This document shows, piece after piece, positions 21,427 through 32,269 of a DNA stretch of 64,000 bases. The DNA lies in NCBI RefSeq assembly GCF_002865645.1, contig NW_020194684.1, forward strand, positions 2,419,854 through 2,483,853, read 5' to 3'. How positions within the stretch are numbered: the first letter of the stretch is position 1; each line of letters opens with the position of its first letter. The notes beneath the pieces are model-generated. The model saw only the letters and a list, made by a program, of their open reading frames with translations. It was not told where the DNA came from and ran no database searches. A program made the translations under genes and the position numbers. This DNA comes from Hyaloscypha bicolor E. Its lineage: Eukaryota > Ascomycota > Leotiomycetes > Helotiales > Hyaloscyphaceae.

Positions 21427-24158
21427 ATGGCTAAAGAATAGATTCCTCAAGTTAGTAAAGTATAATAGCTAGTTCTTATAAGCTATAGTATTATTAAAAG
21501 CCTATAGATTAATAGTATTAAAGTTTAGAGTATTAAAGAAGCTTAGGTAGTTATAAAAGGCCTGCTAATACTAGAAAAGATAGCTATAATTACCGAATTT
21601 AATATGAATATCCTAGATAAGCTAAGTAGTATATATAATAAGCTCTTGAAATAGAAAACCTTTATTAGAGACGGAACTAGACTAGAATTAACTAAAGAAG
21701 AGCTAAAGAACTACTAAACTAATAATAGGGAATTTGAAAATATTATTAAAGGCATTTCTAAAGATAGATAAGAGAAGCTTAATAAGATTAAGACTATAGT
21801 AAATAGTCTTAATACCAAGAGTTAGAATAGAATTATATTATATAATAAAGCTTTTAGCTAATATATTAATAATATCTATAATAATTTTAATAAGAATATT
21901 TATAAGAAATTATACTTTTTCTTTAAAATAAAAGCTTTAATATACGAAGCTATTTAGTTAATTAATAAAGCTACTTTAGAATATATTAAAGATAAGAAGT
22001 ATTAGAATACTAGTATATTTACTAAATTAGATATTACTAAGATATTTAAGTATACTAAAGCTATTTCGGAATATAGAAAATTAAAGTTTAAGCTACTATT
22101 AGCTAATAACCTTAAAGCTAGATAATATACCTTTAATACTTCCGGAATCCTAATTAAGGAAGTTTATAATAATAAGTCTTTTTCTGCTTTCCGAAATAAG
22201 CCTAAAAAATAGGCCCCTATTATAATTTTAGCTTTAATTTAACTGGATTTAGCTAAAAAAAATAGAGCTAATTTAGTAAAGCCTAGTAAGAAGACTACTA
22301 GTAAAGCTAGCGGAACTAGTATAACTAGATAAGAAGAATCTAGTAAGAATAGAAAATAAGGTAAGCCTAAAACTCCTAATAAATAGCAGAGATCTAAATA
22401 CTAGACCAAATATAAGATTAGTAAACTAAAGAAAAGCAAGAAGGAACCCTTTATTCTAAAGGAAAAGACATTATCTAAGAAGATTTCTATAACTATACCC
22501 AGAACCAAGAAATAGAAAACTAAAGGTATTAAATCTAGAGAATTTAATAAAGATATCTAGTATATCTATAAGATACTAGCTAAATAGAAGTTAATACTTG
22601 CTTAGTAAAATAAGTATATTTTTAAGAAAGTATATAGTAGTATTATAGGACCTATCTATAAGCGAGAATACTATAGGGTTAATAATAGATTCCTTAAAGC
22701 TTCCTATATAATATATATTTAGTAATTTACTAATGCTTTTTCTATTAATATATAAGAGATTAAGGATATTCTAAGGCTAATTACTAAGATCTATAAAGTT
22801 ACTAAAGGCAAGAAATATATTTTTATTACTTGAATAAATAAGAAAATACGAGATTTTTTTTTAAGAACTAGGAAATTAAGAAATATAGATATAAGTACCG
22901 TATTTCTAATTAATTCCGCCCTAATCTATAGCTCTAATTTAATACTATAGTTCCTATTTCTGAGTCTAATACTACTAATCTAGATATTAATAGTTATATT
23001 TATAAGAAGAATTATCTAAAATAAATTAAGAAGCTTAGTATTCGAGAGCTCTTAATAGAAAAGATAGAAATACTATAGTTTTATCTCTAAAAAGATAATA
23101 TATTAATATATAGAAATCTTAGTAATAGCTATTTTACCTTAGCCTCTTAACTTTTAATAGTAAATCTATTAATATGGCTCGGATTTCACGAGGTATTAAG
23201 CAAGTATCCTATTTACCTAGTTATTTATCCTTAGCTAGCCTAATACTTTATTTCTAGAAATATTAATTATAATTAATATAAAGGCAATACTAAAGATCTA
23301 GCTATTACTAAAGCTTTAAATAGCGAATTCTATTTTAATAAAGAATATTGGAATATTAGTTATATTTTCCTTATAGACTATAAAAAGGCCGCTATCTTTA
23401 ATAAGAAGTTCTTTAAAAATATTAATTACTTTTCTATTTCTAATGAATTTGAGTTAGAAATAGCTAAGGAAATAGGCAAGTATTTACTAAAGATAATAGG
23501 AAAAAAGACTTTAAATATAGTCTATTTAATTAGATAAATAAATACCTTTAGCTAGGTAATTTATAAGTCTGGAATTATAGGAAAGTATTAATTCTCGGAT
23601 AATATATAAGTTAAAGAATAGCTTAATAATAATTTGCTATTTAATAGGCCTTTTATTATAGTTCCTATAAGTCTAGTTATTATTAAGGATAAAATATGCA
23701 AAAATAAAGTCTCCTATAAGATTATTAAAGCCTCTTATCTAGAGCTTTCCCTTTCTATTAAAGATTAATTTAAGAATATTATAGATAATACGAAATTTAA
23801 AGAAGCTATTTATTTGAAGTATATTAGTATGATTTATAATATGATTTACTATAATAAGCCTCCTTAATATCCTATAGTAAAGGCAGAAATTAAGTAATAG
23901 TTAAAGGCAAATACTAATTAATATAGAGAACTATATTAGATTTAGTATAAGAATATAGCTAAGCGGGTTTGGATTACCTTTAAGCAAGTTTGGAAATATG
24001 AAATAAGACTATTTAAAGGTAATAAGTCTTATTTTAGGTATATAAAGGAGAAATTAGATTAACTAATAAAGGAGAATCCTGAATATTTTATTATTTCGGA
24101 CTCTAAGTAGGATTTTTCTATTATTTTTAGTACTTAGGGAACAAGTATAAATAAATAG
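21427..24158 (+). pseudogene. E1 extra ORF (~910 codons), family unknown
   Basis: The frame starts at ATG 21427 and ends at TAG 24156-24158, just before the purine-rich tract and the 3' LTR. Its length is 2732 bp. One base is missing from a T-run at 22853-22862 relative to E2; adding it back gives 2733 bp, exactly 911 codons. Stops are nearly all TAA/TAG at plausible Gln positions. The N-terminal third (about residues 1-250) is helical and charged. A Lys/Ser/Thr-rich basic linker follows (about residues 270-370). The C-terminal half looks globular with many aromatic residues. I see no envelope-like signal peptide, no RT/RNase H motif and no known transposase motif. It is on the sense strand, so it could come from a subgenomic RNA. 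Confidence 0.65.
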
Positions 24159-24167
24159 GGAATCGGA

Positions 24168-24470
24168 TATAATATAGTAGGCTATACTTATTAAAAATTA
24201 TATTATTTTGGCGGTTTTAAGGTTTAGGTTATATAGTAAAAGCTATAGCCTTTTATATATAACTTGCGGAAATTATATAAGAAAGCTAGTTTTTCTATAG
24301 ACTTAGAGAATAATTCTTTATAAGTATTTAATTAATTGAGCTTTTATATATTATATACTATTTATACTTTATTATTTATACTTTTGATTTATTATTTTGC
24401 TATTAAGTTACGTTTTATACTCTAGTATATTTTATATGGGTTTTTGTCTTATTATAATTTCTTTCTTATA
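24168..24470 (+). repeat. E1 3' LTR
   Basis: A 303-bp LTR preceded by a purine-rich AAATAGGGAATCGGA stretch that fits a polypurine tract, and followed by the target repeat ATAT (24471-24474). It holds the palindrome at 24228-24263. Confidence 0.9.
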
Positions 24471-24474
24471 ATAT

Positions 24475-25939
24475 ATATACTATAAATCAGATATTAAAGG
24501 TCGAAAACCAGATTCGAAAATCGCTTGGTTTTCTAATTCTTATTACTTTCCATATAGTAGGTAAGGCAAAATTAGATCTTATAATATTATACTAAAAATT
24601 TTCTTTTTAGCCAAAAAAGCAATACCTCACTTTTTATACGAGACTATAACAGGCCAAATAAATTGTTATATAAAGAATAAAATCTTTTTTTTTATTATAT
24701 ATTATAAAAGCTATTATATTTATAGTACTATATTAGTATCTCTATTCTTATCCCAGCCCTAGAAGTCTTTCGTCTTTCGGGAGTAAATTATACTAGTTAG
24801 TACTAAATTTATAATTAGCTTTAATATAACTAGGTTAACCGAAAATACACTTATATAGGTATAGTAACTAGGCCTTCTATTTTGTCCGGTATATTGTTTT
24901 TACCTGGCCTCTTAATAAATACGGCTTCTATAGGCTTAACGAGATTTTTGGTATTATTACTAGTATTATTCCAATTATTTATTATCTTATAAATCTTCTG
25001 GGCCAATATTATTTCTCTCGTTATCTTATACTAAAGAATAATTCATATATATTATAGTATCGTATACTTCCTTAATTATATCCTCAGACCCAATAAATAA
25101 ATTAAATAACCGTTCTATAGCTAGTTAAAAGTCTATTAAGCAAAAAATATAAAAGTCTATCTCATTAGTAATATAGCTAAGAATTTGTATTACCTGCTTT
25201 CCCCCAAGTACTTTATTATTATTAGATTTACTAATTATATTAACTAAATATAAGTAAGATATTTATATAAGCTTTTTTGCCTCTTTTATTTCGAATTTGG
25301 CATTTTCGATAATAGTATTAAATTCTATTCGTTTTACTATTAGCAGGTTTTTAAGAAAACTCGAGACTATATCTACTAAATATAATATATAAGTAGATTA
25401 AAGACAGTTTCTAGTATAGTATTTTACTTTCTAATAATATAACTCCAACTTTGAATAAGAATCGCAAAGCTATATCTTTTAATATAGGAGACTAGCTTAT
25501 AACCGTATCTAATATATTGTTTTTAAAACCTTTACCCCAAAATAAAAGCTTTCTAATAAAGTTTTTTATACTAAATATATCCTTCTAATACTTCTCTAAA
25601 ATCGAAGATTTTGATATAAAACTAGTAAAAACAAGTATATATTAAGTATATAACCTGCTATATTAGTAGGTAGGATTTGTTATATATATATTAACGGGTA
25701 TAATATCTGGTTAAAAATACCGGACTTTTTCTTTACTTATTTAATTAGTAATAAAAAACAATATTTATAGAGATTATTAAAGTTTCTATTATCTAATATC
25801 TTGGGGCTTAATACTAATATTAGTAGCTAGTAAGGCTAAAACGATCTTAAACACTTACTGCTATTAACCCTGCCAGCCGCCCAAACAGGACGGTTTTTAT
25901 AGGCTTACTAAATACTACACGCTTTTATATAACTTTTAT
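24475..25939. other. Less mutated AT-rich stretch without assigned gene
   Basis: CA and TG dinucleotides return abruptly after E1. I could not follow a convincing coding frame and see no terminal repeats. It is part of the milder island that extends to about 31100. Confidence 0.4.
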
Positions 25940-26395
25940 AAAAAATTAAAGGAGATTTCTATAAGAAGGCAATTACCTATTATTTAATTTCAATATCCCA
26001 AAATTGTTTTAGAGCGGTATACTCTAGGGATCCGCTTTAGTAAGCGGGCCCTAAGGTAATACAGCCGGTAATTCCGACCATTTTTCAAGACGAATATTAA
26101 CTATTAGTTTTATTACTAATAGCTGGGCTTACTATAATAGAGGCTATATATTAGGGGCAATTTATAGTATATATATCTTTGTATCTGACTCCTTAAGTAT
26201 ATAAAATCAAGCTACTAGTAAAGTTTTCTATCTAAGGAGGTTATTTATCTAAAACAAATATCTGGCCCTAAAACGAAATAAAAGAGAAAACTAATTCCGC
26301 TACCAGGAGGCCCGCTAATGGCCATATAGTAGTAGTAATATATTACTATAAAGAATTACCAAAGTTTCCCCAAAGGGTTTTAGTTTTTTGGTATA
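25940..26395 (-). pseudogene. Possible coding relic, unidentified
   Basis: A minus-strand frame of about 150 codons is readable with few interruptions (TAA/TAG at Gln-like places). It includes an MAISGPPGSGIS stretch near 26320. I do not recognise it. The glycine-rich loop is suggestive only and is not a full nucleotide-binding motif. Confidence 0.25.
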
Positions 26396-26609
26396 TTACT
26401 ATATAATTACTCTGGAACTATATAATTATATATTACTTCTCAAGCTAAAAGTTTGGGCGGTTTTCGGTATAATATTTATAGCTTCTTAATTCTAAACAGA
26501 CCCTAAAACATATATTTTGAGAAAGCAGGAATATTTAGTAATAAGTTAGTATTTGAATCTCGAATAGGAGAATCTAGCTATATCTGAATATTATATATCT
26601 CAAATAGTA

Positions 26610-27572
26610 AATACCTCAAATTCCTATATTTCTATTATTATTATCGGAATTTCCAAAATAGTAATAGAAATATCTGAAATCAAAATATATATATTCCTCT
26701 TTATTACCCTTAATATCTTTACTACTACTTCCTATAAAGGGAATCCCCTTACTTATAAGGTCGACTTTATAGTTTCTTCTATAGTTGGCTATCCGATATA
26801 TTAGTTTCAACCGCTGTCTACTTGCCTTACTCCAAATCTAATTCCCCTTACCCGTTCTTGGCCCTATACTATACTTGGAGTTGGGCCTCAAACTCATTAA
26901 TTAGCTCCTTTATATATCCCAGCAGGTATATAGGTTCCAATATCGGGTACTACTTTACCAAATAGTATAGTATACTACTAATATCCTCTTTACTAATGAT
27001 TTTGCAGACCTCCTACTCCTAATTATTATTAATTACCTATACGGCCAGTTAAGGTTTAGTAAAAAAAGCGGATTCGAATACGGCAGGGATAGTACTAGTA
27101 GTACTAGCAAAGGTACTCTTAATAAAAGTACTAAGAGGCCTTTCCTCGTTTTGTAATATATTGCATTATTCTTTACTAACTAAAATTACTAGATACTTGA
27201 GCTTCCTCGGCCTCTTTACAGGCTACAGGCCCTTATTATCCTCGTTATTTGTATTATAAGTAGTAATACTATCCTTAGACTAGTAAATACCGCTACTAAT
27301 CTCCTTAATCTCCTCCTGGTATTACCGCTTCTCTCCCCGTTACTCTCTATTATAGCCGTTCTTTGAATCCTTATTTTCTATTAGCTCCAGGGCTGCCTTC
27401 TGTTTTTATTATTCCTAAAGCCTATTCTCTTGGCCTTAACTACCAAGCGGAGTAACATACCCAGGCCCCTTAAATCTGCTATAACTAGGCCTACCTTAAT
27501 CGTATTCTGGATTAATCTAGAGGAATAATAGCTAGAAAGTTAAAAACAAATCCTTTCCAAGTTCAGAGACAT
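26610..27572 (-). pseudogene. Unidentified frame-broken gene relic
   Basis: An ATG at 27572 (minus strand) is preceded by GGAGGAATAGAA and opens a short frame. A Gln/Glu/Lys-rich coding-like sequence then continues in another frame from about 27530 to 26815, with phrases such as GPGYVTPLG, AALELIENKDSKN and PRKLKYLVILVSKE. A 64-codon stop-free piece (26810-26616) follows in a third frame. Interruptions are mostly TAG where CAG would be expected. Base composition is milder than in the LTR elements, so it is either a less repeated sequence or a younger victim. The function is unknown. Introns could explain part of the frame changes. Confidence 0.4.
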
Positions 27573-28761
27573 TTCTATTCCTCCTTTTACTATTTATATT
27601 AAATATTATTAATAGAGAATAGAATACTAGCTCAAGAATACTCTATATAAATAGCCTCTTTTCCGCTAACCTATACTTGTAATTCGGAAAGAATAATTGA
27701 ATTATTGAGGGAAGGCTATTATTATTAGTATTATTAGTAAAATTATACTTTTCTATACTTGGGGCTACTATATTATATCAGATAAAGACAGATACTATAG
27801 TAGATATAATATAAATATATATCTTAAGTTCTAGCTAGATTATTTCCGGAAGCTTGAATATTATAAGCTATAGCCTCGAAATCTCTAGTAGCTTTATATT
27901 ACAAGTAACTATTACTTGTTACTCCTAAGGTTTATAGCTTTTTAATAGGTATATAGGTAAAGTTAAACTGGATATTCTTCTTAATAGAGCTGGATTATAA
28001 GATAATATATTTGGAAAAGGATTTATAGAAGGATTTATAGAAGGGGTTATAAGTAATATAGTCTATTAGTTTGGAAGGAAATATTATTAAGATAGCTATC
28101 TTAAAATTTGGCAGAAACAAAAAATAGAAGATCTTTTGAAATACAACTTCCTAATACAGGATATATATTATAGAGAGTATAAGAAGGGAAATAAAGGCTT
28201 CTTATAGATCTGTTCTACTATATATTCTCAGCCAAAATATATTAACTATATCTGCCGTTTTCTCTTACTATTCTGTTATCTTACTATACCCCTTTCTATA
28301 AAAGAATACCTTATTACGGCTTCTATCCAGTCTCGAAGCAACTATAGGGGTTTTTAAGATATTACTAATATTCAGGATTCTCCAGCCCGTAATTACAATA
28401 CTTCAAAATATTACTAATATACCGTAACCTCTATAGCTATCTATTTCAGCTTTGGCTGAGATATAATATTAACCAGATCAAGGTATTATTTCTCGATTAT
28501 TAGTAAAGCTCGAGGATACAGAATAAACGAGGCATTGGCAATTACAAGGAAAGAGCAAGTCATATAACCTCGGAGGCTGCTCCCTCTACTAAACCGGAAT
28601 ATGCTAGATATACAGAAGATTAAGGGAAGATACTTGCTCTCCTTATATCCAGTAAGATCTAGCAGGCTCCTATACTGAGCTCTTGTATCCAGGCGAATCA
28701 GGTCTATAAGGTCCTTTTAATTATTATATCGTAAAACCGGATACTAGGTAGGCCTGAGGAG

Positions 28762-29963
28762 CAGGCTCGGCAACGATTGCTGAGCAATCGATTAGTAATC
28801 GATTGTGTGCACTATTGATTAGCTATCGATTGTAATCGATTGGTAATCGATTACTAAACGATTATTACCCCGCACCCCACGAAAGCTAAGCACTAAATTT
28901 TTAGTACCTATAGCCTATAATTTAGCGATCGTAGCCCTAAAATTTAGCGATAAGCAGCCTATAATTATAGGGCTCCCTTTTCCTCGCGACCCACAAGCCT
29001 CGAAGCTCACTTCTCACTTTCTCTCTCCACTTATTGCTTTTTACTTTTATATACTCGCCCTCTTAACCCCTCCCCCATTAAAAGTTGCCAAGCTTATGGG
29101 CCCAAGGCAGCCAGTGTATGGGAGGGCTAGTGGGAGACTAGTGGATTTGTACTATATTAAGGGGCCTTTCCCCGCCTTTTTAGAGCCAAGGCTTTTAACT
29201 ACTTGAATTTAATATCCCCTAATCCCCCCTTCTACTTTTATACTTTTATCCGATCGGCTGCCGCCAGCTTTATACTTCATGACCAATTATACGTGCAAAA
29301 TCGCAGCAAATCAAAACGCTCAAACCCAAATTTCGGCCTTCTGATTTGCTCGATTTGCTCGCCTTAAAGTGCACGGTCCAGTGTAAAGCTGGCGGCAGCC
29401 GATCGGATATATATAGAGAGAGAGAAGAATTAAAGAGAGAGTAAATATTTTAAGTAATAGTAAATGCTGAGAGAAAAGGAAGGAGGGGCAGTAATATGTG
29501 AGTGCGGCCGATTTTTGGTAGGGTAAATCGTAACAGACCCCCTTACTAGTATGGACTATGTCTTACCGGATGCAGGAATAGCTATTAATATCATCTCAAT
29601 AGTACTAACGAGCAATAAGCCAGAGGGAGTCTTTTCAGGGGCTTGTCGTACGGTAAGCTACCTAGAATAGGGGGCAGCTTGAAGCCGAGACAAGATACAG
29701 GAGTACCTTAAGTACTAGAAAAGGAGCAGAGTTCTAGATACTTTCTTTAAATAAGTAAATAAGAGAGAGCCTTACCTTTATTATATATAGTATAGTACTC
29801 TACTAAACTCCTGGATCTTCTGGCATTAGAAAAGGGGTAAAATCATACGTATGTAGGGATTAGCTCGCTAAACAATCGATTGTACTATCGATACAATCGA
29901 TACCTTACGATTGTGGCATCGATTGTTATCGATAGTGCAAAACGCCAATCGTTGCCGAGCCTG
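28762..29963. mobile_element. 1.2-kb non-autonomous hAT element
   Basis: Perfect 18-bp terminal inverted repeats CAGGCTCGGCAACGATTG (28762-28779, inverted at 29946-29963) are flanked by an exact 8-bp duplication CTGAGGAG (28754-28761 and 29964-29971). Ends beginning CAG and an 8-bp duplication define the hAT superfamily. Just inside each end is a cluster of ATCGATT-type words (28785-28862 and 29872-29935), the usual arrangement of hAT transposase binding sites. The interior shows no coding frame, so it depended on a transposase from elsewhere. It is almost free of RIP, unlike the neighbouring LTR elements. It carries a nested MITE. Confidence 0.9.
29247..29409. mobile_element. 163-bp MITE nested in the hAT element
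   Basis: Perfect 26-bp inverted ends (29247-29272 and 29384-29409) begin TATCCGATCGGCTGCCGCC. The outermost TA on each side fits a TA target duplication, so the repeats proper are 24 bp (TCCGATCGG...). The inverted similarity continues imperfectly inward (TACTTCATGACC against CACTGGACC). TA duplications suggest a Tc1/mariner-type MITE. There is no coding capacity and no visible mutation between the arms, so it is recent. Confidence 0.85.
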
Positions 29964-29971
29964 CTGAGGAG

Positions 29972-30950
29972 ATCCCCAATCCAATACAGCTCCTTTATAT
30001 ATACCGGATCCTGATTCCTATCCAGAGATACTAAAAATAGTAATTAAGGGCGAGGATCCACTTATAGCTCGTTATTACACCTAGCAGGGAAACCGCCTAA
30101 TATCGTATTATATACAAGCTGAGCCAGGCAGATCTAAGATTATTCCAACCATTTCTACTATATCATTTCATACCAAGGCAGTAATATACATTACCTATAT
30201 CCTCAAAATAGTACCAGTCTCAGAGATCTGCAAATATAGAGTCAGATAACAGAATAAACAATACCTCCTGACCTCCTGATCCTGTTAGCTATACTACTCA
30301 TATATACAAAACCGGCCGTTATTATCTCGAGTAGTCTTCCTCCTCGGTATTACATTACTATATTATTACAGAGCTAGGAGCCCTATAGCAAGTACTTATA
30401 ATCGACCAGGCTACCAGCTGAGCCTTTATACTCACCGAATAGCACCCACCTCCTGATATACTACTTATACCCCTACCCTTCCAAATCAGAGCACCTGCTA
30501 ATACTGGTAGAAAGCCTTACGGGAAGCCCAAGTATTATCAGATATATAAAGGATTCTGGCTCTCGGTATAATACCTATCGAGAAGCAGAGAGAGTTGAGA
30601 TTATTACAAGTTTATACGAATAAATAGGAACGAATTATTAGATCTTAATAGGCCGGAAGCTCTATTACCGTAACATTACTATACCGCAGAAGCATCGGCG
30701 AGTCCGAGTTTTTAGCTGGGCTAGAGTTGTCGTCAGCTCGAATACAGAATTTGAGGTATACAGGTAGAGAAAGAAGGAAACTCATATAGGATAGGAGTAA
30801 ATCGGAAGGACAGATCAGGACCATATAAGGCAGATTCGAGGTATGGTACAGGTATTAGTATCGAACTGAAGAAGGGCCGAGATAAGGGCAGGCTGGTCTA
30901 TAGTAAATATACTGCAAAAAAGTTGGGAGGAAAAGTTGGGAGAAGTATAA
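29972..30950 (+). pseudogene. Possible coding relic, unidentified
   Basis: Two overlapping plus-strand frames can each be followed for more than 150 codons with only TAG/TAA at Gln-like positions (for example PTLPNQSTC and REAQVLSDI near 30475-30545). I cannot decide which was used. No known motif is visible. Together with the sequence left of the hAT element it may be one interrupted gene. Confidence 0.25.
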
Positions 30951-31028
30951 AAGAGGAACAAAGGTTAAGATAGGAAGTAGTATTGGATTTATATTTGAGG
31001 TAGGGCTTGCAAAGCCTTAGCTTCGATA

Positions 31029-31094
31029 CGGCCGTATAGCTACCGGGTACTAGAGCGGCCGGAAGATCGGGGGTTCGGATTCCCCGATTAGGAC
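31029..31094 (+). tRNA. tRNA-like relic or SINE-type pol III promoter
   Basis: TAGCTACCGGGTACTAGAGC (31037-31056) resembles a tRNA D-arm/A box, and GGGTTCGGATTCCCC (31071-31085) resembles a T-arm/B box with one extra base in the loop. The hairpin ATCGGGG/CCCCGAT encloses the B box. The space between the boxes is too short for an anticodon arm, so this is not a functional tRNA gene. It is either a deleted tRNA or a tRNA-derived SINE remnant. It lies right at the junction with a Copia fragment. Confidence 0.35.
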
Positions 31095-31103
31095 CCGTTT
31101 CTT

Positions 31104-31985
31104 CCTAATAGAGAATTACTAATATTTAAATAATTATAATAATAAATATTATAGAACTATATTTATATAATATCTTATAAGCTTATATCTAATTAATAAC
31201 TTTATTTAATTATAATTTTTATATTAATTTATTCTATAAACTTACTAGAGAACTAAATCTAAATAATAATTCGGTTCTAAAAGTTATAAAACTATTATAT
31301 AATATATTAGAAGCTAGGAACTACTAATTTAAGACTTATTATTCCTATTATATTAATAAGCTTTCTATAGAATAGTCGACTTATAACTCTTGCCTCTTTT
31401 ATAATAAGTAATCTTTCGGAATTATTAACTTTTAAACTAATAATATCTTATTTATTAGAACTAATAATTTTATAAAAGTAAAATAACTAAAGCTTTAAAA
31501 GACTAAGTTCTTAGCAAAAAAGTACAAATTATTTACTTTTAACTATAATCTCAAGTTTAATAAAAGTATTATTTATATAAATATTACTAGAATTACTCTT
31601 ATATAGAACTATTAATATAAAAACTTCTAAACTATTTCTATAAAAAATACTACTATTATAAGTAGTAAAAATACTATTTATTAAAATCTTTTTATTAAGA
31701 ACTAATATATTATCTAATATACTAGAAAAATATATATTATATTAGTCTATTAATTAGAAGCTTTATATAATCTATTAATTATTATTTAAATTATTAAATT
31801 CTCGGAAAATAATATAAAGGTATTTAATAAGTATATTTAATAGTAAATTAAGAATATTACTAGAGAACTAAAATTCGTAAAGCTAATAAAAGAATTCTTA
31901 TATTTAATTATTTTTATAAATATTTTATTTATAAATAATAGAAATCTCTTTTCCTAAATCGAATATATTTATTATAGATATAATA
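31104..31985 (+). mobile_element. Copia fragment (RT to RNase H), plus strand
   Basis: This is the inverted equivalent of about 11720-10830 of the nested Copia element. It follows the same order from a GAGAATTA phrase (31104), through the RT end, to the start of RNase H. It has no LTRs. Its left edge abuts the tRNA-like relic sharply. Mutation is heavier than in the full-length copy. It is a truncated older member of the same Copia family. Confidence 0.75.
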
Positions 31986-32269
31986 TTTAGAGCTTAAAAA
32001 ATAAAATAGAAAGTCTCTTATAAAGATAATTTAAAGCTAAGAAAGAAAAAACTAGAATATAAGAGGCTATAAGAAAATATATATACCTTATAATATACTA
32101 GTCCCGAAAGGACTTAGCCTTCTAAATATTTCTAGTATATTTCAAATATATTTCTCTAATAAAGTAGCTATATTATATATATCTAGAAGATATCTAATAT
32201 TTATTAAAATATCTCAGATACCGGATATCTGGGAATTATAATATTATCTTTCTCTTTATAATAAGCTTA
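31986..32269. other. Unassigned junction sequence
   Basis: Lies between the Copia fragment and G2. A plus-strand frame is readable with TAA as Gln, but nothing is recognisable. The exact left end of G2 is not defined, and no LTR is visible. Confidence 0.3.

Larger units (their letters stand above)
5152..24470 (+). mobile_element. E1: complete copy of a ~12.9-kb Gypsy LTR retrotransposon with extra ORF
   Basis: The element is bounded by two same-orientation 303-bp LTRs and flanked by the 4-bp direct repeat ATAT (5148-5151 and 24471-24474). LTRs begin TATA(G/A)TATAG and end CTTATA, consistent with original TG...CA ends after C-to-T mutation. The order is LTR, gag (~6350-7950), pol (~8000-19540, interrupted), a spacer, an extra 910-codon frame (21427-24158), LTR. 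RT before integrase is the Ty3/Gypsy order. A Copia element plus its 5-bp duplication accounts for 6379 bp, leaving about 12.94 kb. All coding parts are dead through TAA/TAG stops and missense changes. Two further copies (E2, and the split E3/E4) lie in this window. Confidence 0.9.

Noticed and set aside
21427..24158. Envelope gene of an endogenous retrovirus-like element
   Set aside because: No signal peptide, no Cys-rich ectodomain pattern and no C-terminal membrane anchor is visible.
26320..26360. Walker A nucleotide-binding site in GPPGSGIS
   Set aside because: The invariant Lys is absent and no downstream ATPase motifs follow.
28785..29935. ATCGATT clusters as an independent regulatory array
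   Set aside because: They sit symmetrically just inside both hAT ends and are better explained as transposase binding sites.
31029..31094. Functional tRNA gene
   Set aside because: There is no room for an anticodon arm and there is an extra base in the T loop.
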